A model generated the notes under the pieces. That model was not told the origin of the DNA, made no database searches, and saw only the letters and a list, made by a program, of their open reading frames with translations. From contig CM055100.1 in assembly GCA_029204225.1 (NCBI GenBank), positions 17,249,650 through 17,313,649 on the forward strand: a DNA stretch of 64,000 bases. Reading direction: 5' to 3'. Of the stretch, positions 8,968-21,019 are shown piece by piece (positions within the stretch are counted from its first letter, which is position 1; every line of letters begins with the position of its first letter). This DNA is from Diphasiastrum complanatum. Lineage: Eukaryota; Streptophyta; Lycopodiopsida; Lycopodiales; Lycopodiaceae. The position numbers and the translations under genes were made by a program.

Positions 8968-11900
8968 GGATGCGGCTGGACATTTCATAGAGTGAAGATG
9001 TGGCGGCCTCGTGACTTAATCCTTGGAACCTTGGTTTTTGTTTGAAAACTCGTGTTGGGGCTTGGTGGCCCCTATGTGCAAATGCATGTTTCTTTTGGAA
9101 AAAGGAAGTTTTTATGGTTTGCATGGTTTTGAGGGCTGGTTATGTTTTTTGCATATTGTCTCTTCCTTCGGCTTGGGAAGACTTTGCTTGGGGTCTTTTT
9201 GGAAAAGAAAGTTTTTTTTTGGTATTGCATGGCAGTGTGATGGTTTACACGTTATGCATGTGGTTGGTTTGGCTTGTTTTGCATGTGAAGGGAGCCTTTT
9301 GGATGGAATTGGATTTTGTCGTCATTAGCTACTCTTCCGGTAACTACATGGAAAATGGCTAGATCTACTAGTGGGAAGATATAAATTTTGCTATCCTAAC
9401 AGGCTGTCTACGAATTCGGTTTATAGATTTTGGAGTGATAGCAAGATATTCATTCCTCGTGGGTTACCTTTTCTAAGACGGTACTGAAAGTCATTTCGGA
9501 TAGATTCAAAGTAAGATACTTAATTGGAACTTTTCGAATAAGAAAAATTCTCTAGGGATTGTGTGGACAATCTGGAACTATAACATGTTGAAATTTGAAT
9601 CATCATCTATAAGTAGTACAGAGAAAGGACAAAAGTTACTTTTTCCATTTTGATTGGAATAGGAGTAAGTTTGATCAGGATTTAAATCTGGAATGTCTGT
9701 ATTAAATCAACCTAAGAGTGGAAGAAATTATGTAATTAGAGGTAAGTTGGATTGGAAAACTGTTGAGATTGAATGTTATTCGTCTCAGAGATTTTCCGAA
9801 TATGTTATTTACTCATGAGAAATTGAAATTTTTTAATAGTTGAGTTAAAAGATTCTTGATGAAATATGTGAGTAACATATGTGGATTCTTGAGGAATCTA
9901 CCAAATAAGAATGTGTTTATGTATTGGGTCATAGTGAGATTATTCACATATGTGCACAATTAATCTTGTATGAATTTAATGTGTATTCCTAGTTACTAGG
10001 GTTATTCGCAAGTGTACCCCAGCATGGACGAGACAAAAATGTATCGTTCAAGTACAGTTGAAATGTCGCAAGTGTCACTAACCTAAAAGGAACATGGATA
10101 TCAACAAAACCAAATACCATACTGTCCTAGGTATCCAATATCTATTTCAGAATCGGTAAAAAAAACTTAATTCTTTACAGGTTAGAATTTCTCTTGGTTG
10201 TCTCAGTCATTATAAAGAAATACTCTATAATGCCACATAAAGAATGCGTATTACTAAATTCTTGTATGGGACACCTTCAATCTGCTTTCACTTGCAAGAT
10301 CCAAATCCAATTGCAAAACAGAGATGGTTCCATAAATGGATTATCTGACTTGCCACTCACTTTTTTCTTAGAATTTTTTATTTTTTGAAATCCTAATTAA
10401 CCCTGGGAAAAGATAATCCAAATTCCCAGAGGCAGTTTTTCTAAATTAATTCCCAATTGTATTCTCACTGGATATCACTTATACTTCAGAAATTGAAAGT
10501 AAATGAAAAAATTGGATCACATAGACAACCAATCATCTACTCCTCAAGCTGACTCTCTCTCCCTTCCAAATATGGTTCAGGCAAAAGGCCCCAAATTTGG
10601 CTAAGAAAAAGACCAATTTGATATCAGTAGCACCTTTAACTACCAATCAAACTGACAGTTTGATTATTCATTAATTAAGTGTCGCACTCAATTACTGGCA
10701 AATCCTCTTCTAAATCAACATAGAAACTGTTCCAATAAAATTTATGTTATTCTTGGTTTTTATTGATCCCAAAAACAAAAAATGCTCCCATTGATTAACA
10801 GATTCCAAAATCTTCAACTAAAAGTGAAAGGTACAATGACCTTATAGAACTGACCGATTTCAACTCAATAAAGTCATTCACTTTACAAGTGATTTCCTTA
10901 TGATCAATTACCAATGAATTTGAACAAATCCAAAACATTTATGATTACTTCAAATTTTACGTAAACTGGGAATTTCAAATTCCGTTTGATATGGACCTAA
11001 ACTGTGAAAATCGATCTAAAGCATCAACTTGGCAGTTTCACAGTTACCCTCACATTTCAAAAGGATTCTGAAACATCCATCATGCATCAAAAATGACATG
11101 AAGTGGGTTTTTTTTTTTAATTAATTTTTTACATAAATTGCCTAAGAACTGGGAAATCAGCTTTTTCCAAAAATAGCTTCATGCATGAAATTTCCTCTAA
11201 TCAATCTTCTGAACACCCATGTACCATGCATCCAAACATGCATACAGGTCTATCCATACATTTTCAACAACAGAAGAGCACTACACTGAGTTACATGCAT
11301 GCATGCATCAAAACAATTCGAAATTTTTTTAAATTTTAGTTCAAAATTGTCAAACTTCCATAGCCATAACTTTCTCTACAGGACACCAAATTGGTCGCTG
11401 TAAAGCACAGTACGGAGAGAGATAGGTCTACATGGCACTTTCTACATCACCTTGCCACCTAGGCTTCACACGTGCGAGATGTAACTTATCAAAAAACATG
11501 TAGGAGGCCACACTTTTTCAAGGTTGACCATCAAAAATCCATCTACAGCCCAATAACATCCAATCAGAGGTTACAAACACTCTTATAAGGTTTATTAGAG
11601 AGGCATAGAGGCTTCTATCAGGTCCAACAAGCAATCATAAGCTCAGATCGTGCAAAAAATGCATTTTTGGACTCCTTCAACAAGCAAAACTTCAACATAA
11701 TGGTGCCTAATTAGCCTCACACAACCAAATTGGATGCATGATGGCTCAAATTAGAGGCAAACCATCATATATTTCAGCTTGTAACAAGATCCACCAGGTT
11801 TAGACCACCATATGAGAGTTATTCATGCTCAAAAGTCCCCAAGAATACACTATTTTTTAGCTTTTTTGAGTCTCTTAATAGTGTCCAATTCTAACCAAAC

Positions 11901-12510
11901 TTCATGAAAGCATTAGGATGGCTTCATTACACCTCTAAAAACGTTCATGCAAAGTATTTTCCATGAATTTGATGAACAACCCCAAAAGTAGTCCAAAAAC
12001 CATCAAAAAACCATGTTTTTTTGACCAAAATTTGTGGATCCAATCCACAATTAAGTACAATCAAGCCCAAATCCCTACAAAGCAATTACATGAAAGCACT
12101 ACAAATTCTGATTTCAGTCAATTATAATTCTTATAGACCATTTCTAGTCCAAAAACTCCAATTTTTGGCTAAACATCACTATCTAAGCACCCTTTGGACT
12201 TTTCAACTAACATGCAATCATTAGATCCAATCAATAATGACTGTAAAACAACAAGCACAATCTGAAAAACATACTAGATCAGTAGCAATGATAAATTCCA
12301 AGTGATAAATCACAAAAAACCGTCAAATATCCATTGATTTCCATCAAAATCTATGCAGAAAATCCATAATCATAATCAATAGGCTGAAGTACATCAAGTT
12401 TAGGGAAGCCACTTACTTGGAGGTCAATTCCACCACCAAGCAAGGAGAAAATACCAAAAAGCTGGGAAAAAACAAGATGCAGCTCCACCTTTTAATTGAT
12501 GCAAAGCCTT
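8965..12510. other. long AT-rich non-coding stretch
   Basis: I see no ORF longer than about 105 codons and none that resembles a protein. The right end (about 12400-12510) reads like a copia leader on the minus strand leading to the primer site at 12511, so part of this may be the decayed interior of that element. gag or pol motifs are not recognisable. Confidence 0.5.
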
Positions 12511-12522
12511 GCTCTGATACCA
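12511..12522 (-). promoter_or_regulatory. primer-binding site (minus-strand LTR element)
   Basis: The minus strand reads TGGTATCAGAGC, a perfect copia primer site, one base from the LTR starting at 12524. Confidence 0.8.
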
Positions 12523-12523
12523 T

Positions 12524-12876
12524 TGTACGGATCGCATAGTGAAGATCCGACTAGATCCTGTTGCATGCAACCAAAAGGACACATGTGGAGCAAAACCACC
12601 CAACCAATAGGAAATGGCTAGTCAATACCCTAACCACTTCATGAATGCAAGAGAGGAGGGGCTCTTGGCTACGAGGATCAGAAAATCCAATAAGTAGATG
12701 GGTGAGTTTCCACTAGTATATATTCTCTCCCAAGAGGAGAGAATATTTCTCTTAGGGTTCCCATGCAACCTGGAATAGCAATTGACCTCCTATTCATGCA
12801 TTATAGTAGTCAAACACCATGCAAGTGCTCCTATGTCCCATTATAGGTTTGGGCCCTCATATAATTATTAATTACA
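12524..12876 (-). repeat. 5' LTR of a minus-strand copia-like element
   Basis: The 353-bp block runs from TGTACGG to ATTACA on the plus strand, in the correct place next to a primer site. It contains a perfect hairpin at about 12719-12745 (ATATTCTCTCC / GGAGAGAATAT). Confidence 0.6.
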
Positions 12877-12992
12877 TTATTGGCCAAGCCCAGAATGACG
12901 AGGCATAACTAATAACCACATACACTGGAGTGACCGGCTATCCATGTCAAGAATTATTCTGAATCCCACATACTGGACATGGACATAACACA

Positions 12993-13004
12993 TGGTATCA
13001 AAGC
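12993..13004 (+). promoter_or_regulatory. second primer-site-like motif, opposite strand
   Basis: TGGTATCAAAGC follows ACACA at 12988-12992 on the plus strand, as an LTR end would. It faces away from the minus-strand site at 12511, so a second, oppositely oriented LTR remnant may occupy 12877-12992. Confidence 0.4.
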
Positions 13005-13916
13005 CCTGAGCAGTTCTAGGAGAATGCGAAGAACCATAAAAAGTTAACTGAAGGCAATTATCAAGGGGCAATCAAAGTTCATGAACACTAATTCTGGCAT
13101 ATAGATTGTCGAATTGTGGATTGTCAGCAGAAAGTGATTGACAGTATTTGAGGACAATTGAATTGGCTAAAATTAGAGAGTTTCAAAGCCAAGGATTTTT
13201 TTTTTGAAAAATTGGAATAAAATCTACATAGGTTATGTTTAATTTTCAGCCCAAAGTTATTAGCCAAGTCAATAAACCTAACCCAATACTAAGTCCAACA
13301 AATAATAGACATTTGACATGTAAGGTTTTTGTCAAAATGATATTCATATTCATAGCCTTTATTTACTCCGTGATTTTGTTGGTAAAATCAAAAGAGCCTC
13401 TAGATTTTCAACATGAACTTGAGGTCACATAACCTTTTGTCATGATATTGTTTTTATTTGCCACTAAAAACAAAGAAATTCTATTAAATTTTCAACACTC
13501 AAACTTTCTTCAGTGTTTCTATATTTACTTATGGATAAATTGATAGCAATCACATTTGATGATGACTTGGTTCTTCATTCAAGGCTATTTACATCAGCTT
13601 TTTCAAGTTCATTAAAGAATTCACATTAATGTTTACGTTTACTCTTTTAAGTCTTACAGTTGGATGAGTTTAATCTTGACTCTGCTTATGGGAGGTCACC
13701 ACCATACTATCATAAGTGTGTGGTGACACATGGTTGTCATCCTCCAAACAAGTCCAGCTATTACATTTGCCATTTATTTTCATAATCAAAAAATAATCAA
13801 CCAAGCCCAAAAAAAAAATAACTAGAATTTGTAAATGGAACGACACACTAGGAATTTCAAGTGGTGTGTTTGCTTGCTCCGTAGGCTATAAAAGAAGACA
13901 CATCTCATTATCACAC

Positions 13917-13920
<4 letters not shown>
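13005..13920. other. no gene seen
   Basis: AT-rich sequence with scattered stops in all frames. A 65-codon frame at 13235-13432 is not convincing. Confidence 0.5.
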
Positions 13921-14009
<89 letters not shown>

Positions 14010-14024
14010 TGTGTGTGTGTGTGT
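13921..14024 (+). repeat. compound (GA)n-(GT)n microsatellite
   Basis: About 43 GA units pass directly into nine GT units. Confidence 0.98.
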
Positions 14025-14979
14025 TCTTGTATTGTGAGATTGAAGAAGTGAATAGAGCGTCTAAAGTTATTTCCTTTAATCTTTGTTCTCCGCACTGCTG
14101 AATGTGAGTGATTTCAAATCTACTAGCAATCTTGTATGCATTACTTAAATCATTCTTTGGTCAGACAATACAATAGTTCATTACAGTCGTTTGCTGTGTT
14201 TCCGTAAAGCTAGATTAAAGAATTGTCTTTAAACTAACTTACTCGTTTGCGCAAGTATTTTGTGTTCGGCACCCGAGTAAAATATCCCTTGGTGCAGTTT
14301 TTCCACAGTCACTGATAGAGAAGTATGTATGTATGTATGTGAAATGCTAGTCCCTGCATGAGGGATTGAGTTATTGATTTGTATTCGTGTTTGAGATGAA
14401 GATAAATGTTTCTAACATATTCGTGAACTACTTGAGTTATTTAACTGTGATTGGACTTTAGTTGTTGAGGACTTTTATCTAGAACACATTTGTTTAAGAA
14501 TAATATTCGCTTTTTGTCTGTTCGTACACATATGCATCGAACGTAACACAAGTCCTTGCTGACAACTTAATCAGTCAAGGTGTAATTCATTCAAACTACT
14601 CTGATAACATTTCACTTATAGAATGCTTTTCATTCAGTTTGATAGAGGAATATTGTTGTTTGGAATTCATTATCAACATACACCTATACCAAAAAGTAAT
14701 ATTGGTTACTTATAAGATGTCTGTTGACAACAAGATTAACTCTCGACTCCATTTCATTCGAAATAAGTCAGGACTATACCAATTAAACAACTTTTAAGTG
14801 CTCTCTCCTTGGGGAACGACATAAATACTGCACATATCTAGCAAATCTAGATTGGTATAGCACGACAAGTTATCCGATAGAGGCTATCAATAATCATTCA
14901 AGTCGTTGCTCATTTGTTGAATAATTTTCTAGTTGTCTCGAGTTTGCACAAGGAGCGCATTCTATCCACCCTTCTCAGC
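14025..14979. other. no gene seen; possible retroelement leader
   Basis: No open frame. Phrases around 14790-14870 resemble leader DNA upstream of plant LTR-element ORFs, but I could not place an LTR or primer site. Confidence 0.35.
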
Positions 14980-15893
14980 CAAATTGTGGAATCCTACTAG
15001 GATTTTCCTAACCCATTGGTGGTGCCCTATGATTGGCACACCTTTACTCTCACTAAATTACATCAAGCCATAAAACCCAACTCGCATAACCGAATAGCCG
15101 CCAGGCCTCTTATTTGCAATTTTGCCTGCATCCTTTTTTAACAAACAATTTGGGATTTCAAACGCACTGACATTCTCTCAACCATCATGTTCCATGTTAA
15201 ACTTTTTCCACCTTCTATTGCATCTACCTCCACTCATCCAACTGTTACTGACTCACTGGACACAGCAAATGAATGTGTGGCACTGCCTCTACCTCCGCTA
15301 GTCATCCAACCACTCGACAATGCACCGCACCATGCTCTACTTCTTTCACAGCCAATGCTTCTGCTTCTGCTTCTGTTCAACCATCCACTACTATCACCAC
15401 TTCGATTTCTATCGCTCCAATCCCTCCACCTTCTGTCGCCGTTCTCGCTTCTTCCACACCCACCATCACCATCGATTCTTCCATACCTCCTGCATCCACT
15501 TCCACCCCACTTCTCCATATCGATCCTCTCGATTCACAATTATCTGCCGACACCCTCAATTGGATGAACATCCTTCAACTCACACCTCCTAACTCTCCTT
15601 CCATCCTTGACACCACTCTCCAGTTCCCCTCCGTTCCCATCATCCCATCCTTTGAGCAATCCATCCTCACACCTCTCCCTACCGCCGTCACTCCTCTCAC
15701 ACCACCCCCAAATCCATCTCATCAGCTTGCCGAGGGTTACAAACCGTTGTCCGATGATGCATTTGTGCAAATAGAGTACGTGCAATTGCCTCTGCGTGCT
15801 GACCCCACGGCACTAGATGATATGACTGAAATTGAAGATCTTGTGGAAGATGATGGAAGCAACGCACAAGTTGTATGGGCCGCATCTCAATAA
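14980..15893 (+). pseudogene. Pro/Ser/Thr-rich ORF, unrecognised
   Basis: The clearest frame (15273-15893, 206 residues) is rich in Ser, Thr, Pro and Ile. It ends with an acidic segment (DDMTEIEDLVEDDGS) and a stop at 15891. Upstream, 14980-15180 has coding-like sequence (PYDWHTFTLTKLHQAIK) in a frame broken by a stop. Composition suggests a disordered linker. It precedes a coiled-coil frame, so the two may be one ancient protein, perhaps a retroelement gag-like product. I do not recognise the family. Confidence 0.45.
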
Positions 15894-15953
15894 GCCCCAA
15901 GTAGCAGCACCCTCCCAACCATTCCAATTGATGTCACAACAGCGTATAAGGTC

Positions 15954-16560
15954 TTGAAAAGTCATCTCCAGGATCTGGTAGCAGCCAAATCATCTTTGAA
16001 CGATAGGCTGGTGCAACTGGCCACAAATAATACACAGCTGCGAGTTGACATCACCCAGCTCCAGCAAGAATTGCAAGTGGCTTTACAACATGAAGAAGCC
16101 GAAAAGGATCAAGTGTTGAAACTAAAGCAGACAGAAGACGACCTCCATACATATATCCAGAGTCTCTTCAAAACTGCCACAGACGCTTCTACCAAGGTCC
16201 AAGAGATCCAGACTAAAGTAGCACAACGAATCACCCCGCTCTAGGCACAGCTTTTAGTGCTTGAAACAGAAAAGACACGCCTAGGAGTGAAGGTACAAGA
16301 ATTATAAGTAGAGAAGACAGCCTGGCTGGCCCAACTTATCCATGTCAATCATCCTCTCAGCCAAGCAGAGATGGACCAGACCTATTTATGCAACAGGTAA
16401 AAGTGTGTACCAAGCCACACTATATGATTACCAAGCCAATTTTGACGTGTATCATGCAAGTGCCCTTCAAGAACTTACACAAGCAAAAGGAGCCCTCAAG
16501 GCCTGCCAAAAGCACATGGAACAAAACCGCAGATAGCCCCAGTGGTAATTCCAATGCCAC
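15954..16560 (+). pseudogene. coiled-coil coding remnant
   Basis: The 96-residue frame at 15954-16244 is rich in Leu, Gln, Glu and Lys with heptad spacing (LQDLVAAKSSLNDRLVQL and LQQELQVALQHEEAEKD), a strong coiled coil. After stops at 16244 and near 16306 the same style continues: VYQATLYDYQANFDVYHASA and LQELTQAKGALKACQKH at 16390-16536. This is one decayed coding region downstream of the Pro-rich part. Confidence 0.5.
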
Positions 16561-17189
16561 CAACCTATGAAGCTACATAGGCAAGTCAAAGCCAAGACAA
16601 GGGTAAAGAAGCCATGGGGGCTAAATTTCAAGAGCGCGGCCACGATCAAGGCCCAGACAATAGCCAAGATGTAGCACCAACCCAAAGCCAATCAGAACAA
16701 CAAGCCTCCACATCACAAGGCTCCCACACCATTTATATCAGTCGAGCATTTCGCAAGCCAAGGACGGTGGAGGACAACATCAATGCTTATATAGTCCAAC
16801 ACCCACACAAGTCCTCACGCGTTGGCTAGAAATTATCATTCTCCATCAAAGACATCAAGGGGAATAAGCTCGCCAACCTACCAGCATTGGCTCCCCGGCC
16901 AGATTGGCGTCAAAAGCATTTTGAACAAAATCCAATGACCATTGGAATCTATGTGGCCAGCCCCACGCAGTTGTGGGTTAACCTACACTTCATTCCATAT
17001 CCACACAAATCTAAATGGGCAGAGTGTGATACACCCTTGGAAAAGATTACCTTATCAACGAGGAACTAGCCGAAGATTCACGTGGAGCACGAACGCAGAT
17101 GCCCAAAGGGCTCTCGTCCAGTTTTCCAATGTCTATCTCTACCGGAAATCGAGAGGATGACTGGCAACAGAAGTTTGAGCGAGCATGGG
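16561..17189 (+). pseudogene. continuation of the decayed ORF up to the insertion point
   Basis: Coding-like peptides persist in shifting frames: DWRQKHFEQNPMTIGIYV, LWVNLHFIPYPHKSKW and EELAEDSRGARTQMPKG. The region is cut at 17190 by LTR A. Related coding-like sequence resumes at 19714, so 16561-17189 and 19714-20071 probably formed one reading frame. Confidence 0.4.
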
Positions 17190-17991
17190 TGTAGGATCGG
17201 AAGCACCACAATTAGCAGCAAGAAAAATTAGAATGAATAATTCAGATAAGATCAAATGAACAATACAATAGTGAGACAGAAATGGCCCTCTGATTAATAT
17301 CAGCAATGAGTACAATAGCTTGAAGTGATAACTTCAGCTTGTTTGCTAAGCATGATAACGCTGGCTACAGAAACTCTACTTGAAAGAAGATTGATTCGTT
17401 AGTTAACTCAACTACTGATAATGCTATTATAGTTGATTACAGAAAAAATCTACTTGTAAAATATTTGTTTGCTAAATATCCATTTAGTATTTATTACAAC
17501 CGCCTTAGATCAATAACTGTATGTACAATAGTAGGTGAACTACCGTAAAGACTTCTGACAGTTTATTTGGATCAATTTTTTTTCTTCCCCTGATGGAAAG
17601 AGTCGACAAAAGTTGATGACAAATTCGGTTAAGTCAACAAAGTCAGACATGTCAAAGAAGCCGGTTGATGGAGTTAATGTTTGAAAAGTCGATGTCGAGC
17701 AAGTCAATTTTGGACATATGAACATATGTATATATATATATGAGAAGTCGATGACTTCAATGTCGGGTAAGTCGATGTTGTATATATATCAGATGAGTAT
17801 ACACAGGAAGTCGATGTCGATGACTTCGATGTCGGACACTTCGGAGGTTAACGTTTGATTATATATATAGAGAAGTCAAAGTTGATGAAGTCGGACTTCG
17901 GTGACTTTAAAGTCGATGGAGTCGACTTCGGCTGTATTTTTCAGGATGCTCATTACTCAATGGATTTGTTCCTGAGCATTGAAATCCAACA
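17190..17991 (-). repeat. 3' LTR of copia element A
   Basis: On the minus strand the LTR starts TGTTGGATTTCAATGCTCAGG just after a polypurine tract. It carries many gaagtcgatg/tcgatgtcgg words, and its last ~370 bp (17620-17991) match 19346-19713. The proposed outer end, TGTAGG at 17190, is less certain. Confidence 0.7.
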
Positions 17992-18000
17992 CTCCCCCTT
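17992..18000 (-). promoter_or_regulatory. polypurine tract of element A
   Basis: The minus strand reads AAGGGGGAG directly before the LTR start TGTTGG, the position of the plus-strand primer in LTR elements. Confidence 0.75.
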
Positions 18001-18100
18001 AATGTGGATCTTGAAAAACTTTGATCTTCAAATTTAACATATCATTAAATCTGAGATGTTTCATCTTCGATAGAGCCTTCATGAAGTAATCTGTTGCCAT
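17999..18100 (-). pseudogene. copia polyprotein C-terminus (RNase H end), element A
   Basis: The minus-strand frame MATDYFMKALSKMKHL then RFNDMLNLKIKV ends in TAA just before the polypurine tract. It matches the usual copia ending (D.FTKAL...) after RNase H. It fuses upstream directly to a gag N-terminus, so nearly all of pol is deleted. Confidence 0.7.
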
Positions 18101-18300
18101 GAAATTTGTCCTGCCTTCTTGGCCCTCTTGTCATACCTCATTTGATCTTGTTGTGTTGCTGGTCTCTCCTCCAAACCTACAGCAATATCCAAAACATCAC
18201 TCATCTCAAGAAGTGACTCCATCCTCACTTTCCACAATGAATAGCTAGTTGAAGTAAGCCTATCATTGGCTTCCAACATGACTCCAATTGAGGTTGCCAT
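18101..18300 (-). pseudogene. copia gag N-terminal fragment, element B
   Basis: The frame begins MATSIGVMLEANDRLTSTSY then SLWKVRMESLLEM, nearly the same as the gag at 25325 on the plus strand. It reaches MRYDKRAKKA before jumping into RNase H-end sequence. The junction near 18105-18115 marks a large deletion or recombination. Confidence 0.75.
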
Positions 18301-18885
18301 GTAGCAAAGAGCTGATCTTCTCTCTCAACTTGTTTCAATGCACAAAGCACTCCTTTGAACAACAACAAATGCTTTCAAAAGAAATCACTAAGATTTGAAA
18401 CTATCTCACAAATTCTCTTCTAGCACTTATCAAGCAAATCAACACATAGAATCATGGAATCTTGAACAACCTATGATCTATCCTCAATCTAATGACTTTT
18501 GCCACTTCCTAATATTGAAACACACTCAAACGAAGTCCAGCAACCTCACTATCTAGAGATCCAATCAAAATTAGGGTTTTGACAAAATCACAAAAAATTG
18601 ACTATTCCAAATCTACATGCAAATGCTGAAAATTTGATATGCAATCTATTAGCCCACTTAGGCTGATCCAATGATCCAAAAATCGGCCAAATCCAGTATG
18701 TGAATTCAAAAATCGAAATTGATCAAGTATATTGACCTATTTAGTGTTTTGATCTACAAAAGATCCAATCTACAAAAGCAAAAAATCTGATTTTGTTGTA
18801 GAATCCTCTCTAGCATGCTCTAGACTTGATATCTTCACCAAATCATTGATAGATCTGATTTCCTCCTTCATAACCTGAAACACAA
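18301..18885 (-). other. leader of element B
   Basis: Non-coding. It is collinear with 24880-25320 on the opposite strand, the leader of a second copy of the same family. Confidence 0.6.
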
Positions 18886-18897
18886 GCTTTGATACCA
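18886..18897 (-). promoter_or_regulatory. primer-binding site of element B
   Basis: The minus strand reads TGGTATCAAAGC, directly abutting the LTR at 18898. Confidence 0.8.
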
Positions 18898-19261
18898 TGT
18901 GAAAGATTTCAGATCCTTAAGATTCAATCTACTTGAATGATCTTTGGTTAGAAAGAGAAATACCTCCACGAGTTACATCCTTTTATAACAGGTCCAAACC
19001 CTATTTGGCCACTTGGCTTTCCCTCCAAAATGCTAACCCTACTAATTTTGGGTCTAGATTCAATGTACTCAACTATTCAAATTTGAATCTACTCTAACTC
19101 TTATTCTAACTTTCCCACACTTTCAAAAAGTGTTTATTCAAATGAAATTTAGGCTAATGAACTTTGAAAAGTCAACCTCTAAGTCTAAAACAAGTTTTGG
19201 CCTCAATATGCCAAATATGAAAATATAGCAAAATGTGATGAAACTAGTTGAATCTTTCACA
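18898..19261 (-). repeat. 5' LTR of element B
   Basis: This 364-bp block begins TGTGAAAGATT and ends AATCTTTCACA, an 11-bp perfect inverted terminus next to the primer site. Its middle (TTTTATAACAGGTCCAAACC onward) is shared with 38380-38600. Confidence 0.85.
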
Positions 19262-19345
19262 AAGATCTCCCGCTGTCGAATCAGTCTGCATCGAGCCACA
19301 AATGTCGCTATGTACAAGGTTTAGTAAGCCCTTGGAGGTATGAAC
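19262..19345 (-). pseudogene. copia integrase fragment (element A)
   Basis: The minus strand encodes HTSKGLLNLVHSDICGSMQT, the block carrying the first catalytic Asp of copia integrase. It is trapped between LTR B and the right LTR of element A, so gag and protease of A are deleted. Confidence 0.72.
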
Positions 19346-19713
19346 TAAGTCTGTAAGTCGATGAAGTCGGACATGTCGATGAAGTCGGTTGATGGAGTTA
19401 GTGTTTGAAAAGTCAATGTCGAGTACGTCAATGTCAAGCAAGTCAATTTTGGACATATGAACATATGTATATACATGAGAAGTCGATGACTTTGATTGCA
19501 AGTAAGCGTGTTGTTATATATCATATGAGTATACACAGGAAGTCGATGTCGGACACTTCGGAGGTTAACGTTTGATTATATATATGGAGAAGTCAAAGTT
19601 GATGAAGTCGGACTTCGGACTTTGGTGACTTCAAAGTCGATGGAGTCGACTTTGGTTGTATTTTTTGGGATGCTCATTACAATGATTTTGGTCCTGAGCA
19701 TTGAAATCCAACA
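19346..19713 (-). repeat. 5' LTR of element A, truncated
   Basis: It is collinear with 17620-17991, including TATATATGGAGAAGTCAAAG and the terminal GAAATCCAACA. The inner part of the LTR and the primer site are missing. Confidence 0.72.
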
Positions 19714-20071
19714 ATTTTAAGTGCCCCAATCCTACGGTCAGTGCAACATCAATATTTGCACGCGACCTTGCACATTTGATGGGCATACCAACAAAGTGGG
19801 ACGAGGTATCTGTTTTGATCCGAACTTAGCCCTGGCATCACAGAAAGTGGAAGATCAACTGCCAGTGGCTCATGTATATTATCGAGCGACCTTCATAGGC
19901 CATCCCTGGACAAGCCATTTTCAAACATTGGTCAACCAAAGTTGGCTACTTGGTGTCCACAAGTCCTTCTTCCCCTCCAAGGATACGACAAACATTAAAC
20001 GCCTAGATTTCATGGAAGAAGTGATCGGCTACATGATTCACCAACGAAGCGCGAGACGGAGTGCCTACTAA
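19714..20071 (+). pseudogene. 3' part of the split unrecognised ORF
   Basis: A 116-residue frame (19721-20071) includes DPNLALASQKVEDQLPVAHV and LLGVHKSFFPSKDTTN, ending in RSARRSAY and a stop. It looks like coding sequence but I cannot assign it. It is probably the continuation of the frame broken at 17189. Confidence 0.4.
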
Positions 20072-21019
20072 GCACCATAGTGCCGAGGGACCGACACTAC
20101 TTCAGGTCAGAGGCCCTGTTAGGGGTATTTCCATGTAAATAAATAAATGGGTTGAAAAAATAAAAATAAGTTGCAAGGGTTGTGGCATACTAAGCCCATG
20201 GCCCAATGAGCACTTGTAAATAATTATTTTGGAATAAACTTGACTTTGGGCCATGTAATTAAAATAATATTTAGAGGCCAAATTTTAAGCTAAACCAAGT
20301 TTCTGAGTTTTGTAAAATAGTCACAAGTCGGTGTGTTTCTTCCTACACCATAGATTAGTTTGTGCTTCTTGTGATGGGTGTGGATTTCAATGCCACCTTC
20401 TTGCAAGTAGCCAATAGGAAAGGGCCACCCCAAAGATATAAAAACACACCATTTGTAACCATTTCCCATGCTTAGTGAGAGGAGACTCTATTATTTTTGA
20501 GAGCCAAAGCATCCTCATTTGCTAATCCCTCATGCTAACGCTATTGTTGTGTTTTCTACTTGTTTTCCATTTCATTGTTCTTGTTTTGATTAGTGATGTC
20601 ATTTCCATTAGCATGCACATTGAGCATTTGAGCCAACCTCCATCTCACCCCTCTCTCTTTCTCTTCTTCTCTTCCTCTTTCACCCCCAATCATGATGAAT
20701 GCTTGTGTTTAGAGTTAATTGAAGTAGTGTTAAGGTGGGTTAGTGTTAAAGTAGAGTTAGAATAGCATCTAAACTAGCAAGTAAACATAGTTAGGAACCT
20801 ATCTTGTATTCTAACCCTTCTTGACAGGCGGAGGGTGTGCAAAAAGTACAAAAAGGACCAAGAGTGGATCCTAATCTGATCCTCAAGAGGGATTGGTTGT
20901 CAGATTACCCGATCTATCAATCTACTTGAGATTAAGATCAATCTAGATCAATTCTAGACACAAAATCCTAACAAGAACAATCATTAATTGAAGGTAGGTA
21001 TCCTTTCTAGTTTCCCACG
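20072..21019. other. no gene seen
   Basis: AT-rich DNA with a pyrimidine-rich patch at 20640-20690. A TGTTAGGGG word at 20112 could begin an LTR, but no matching end or primer site was found. Confidence 0.4.

Noticed and set aside
8772-9124. Open frames across the (CT)n tract
   Set aside because: Leu/Ser and Arg/Glu repeats are forced by the dinucleotide repeat; flanks have no coding features.
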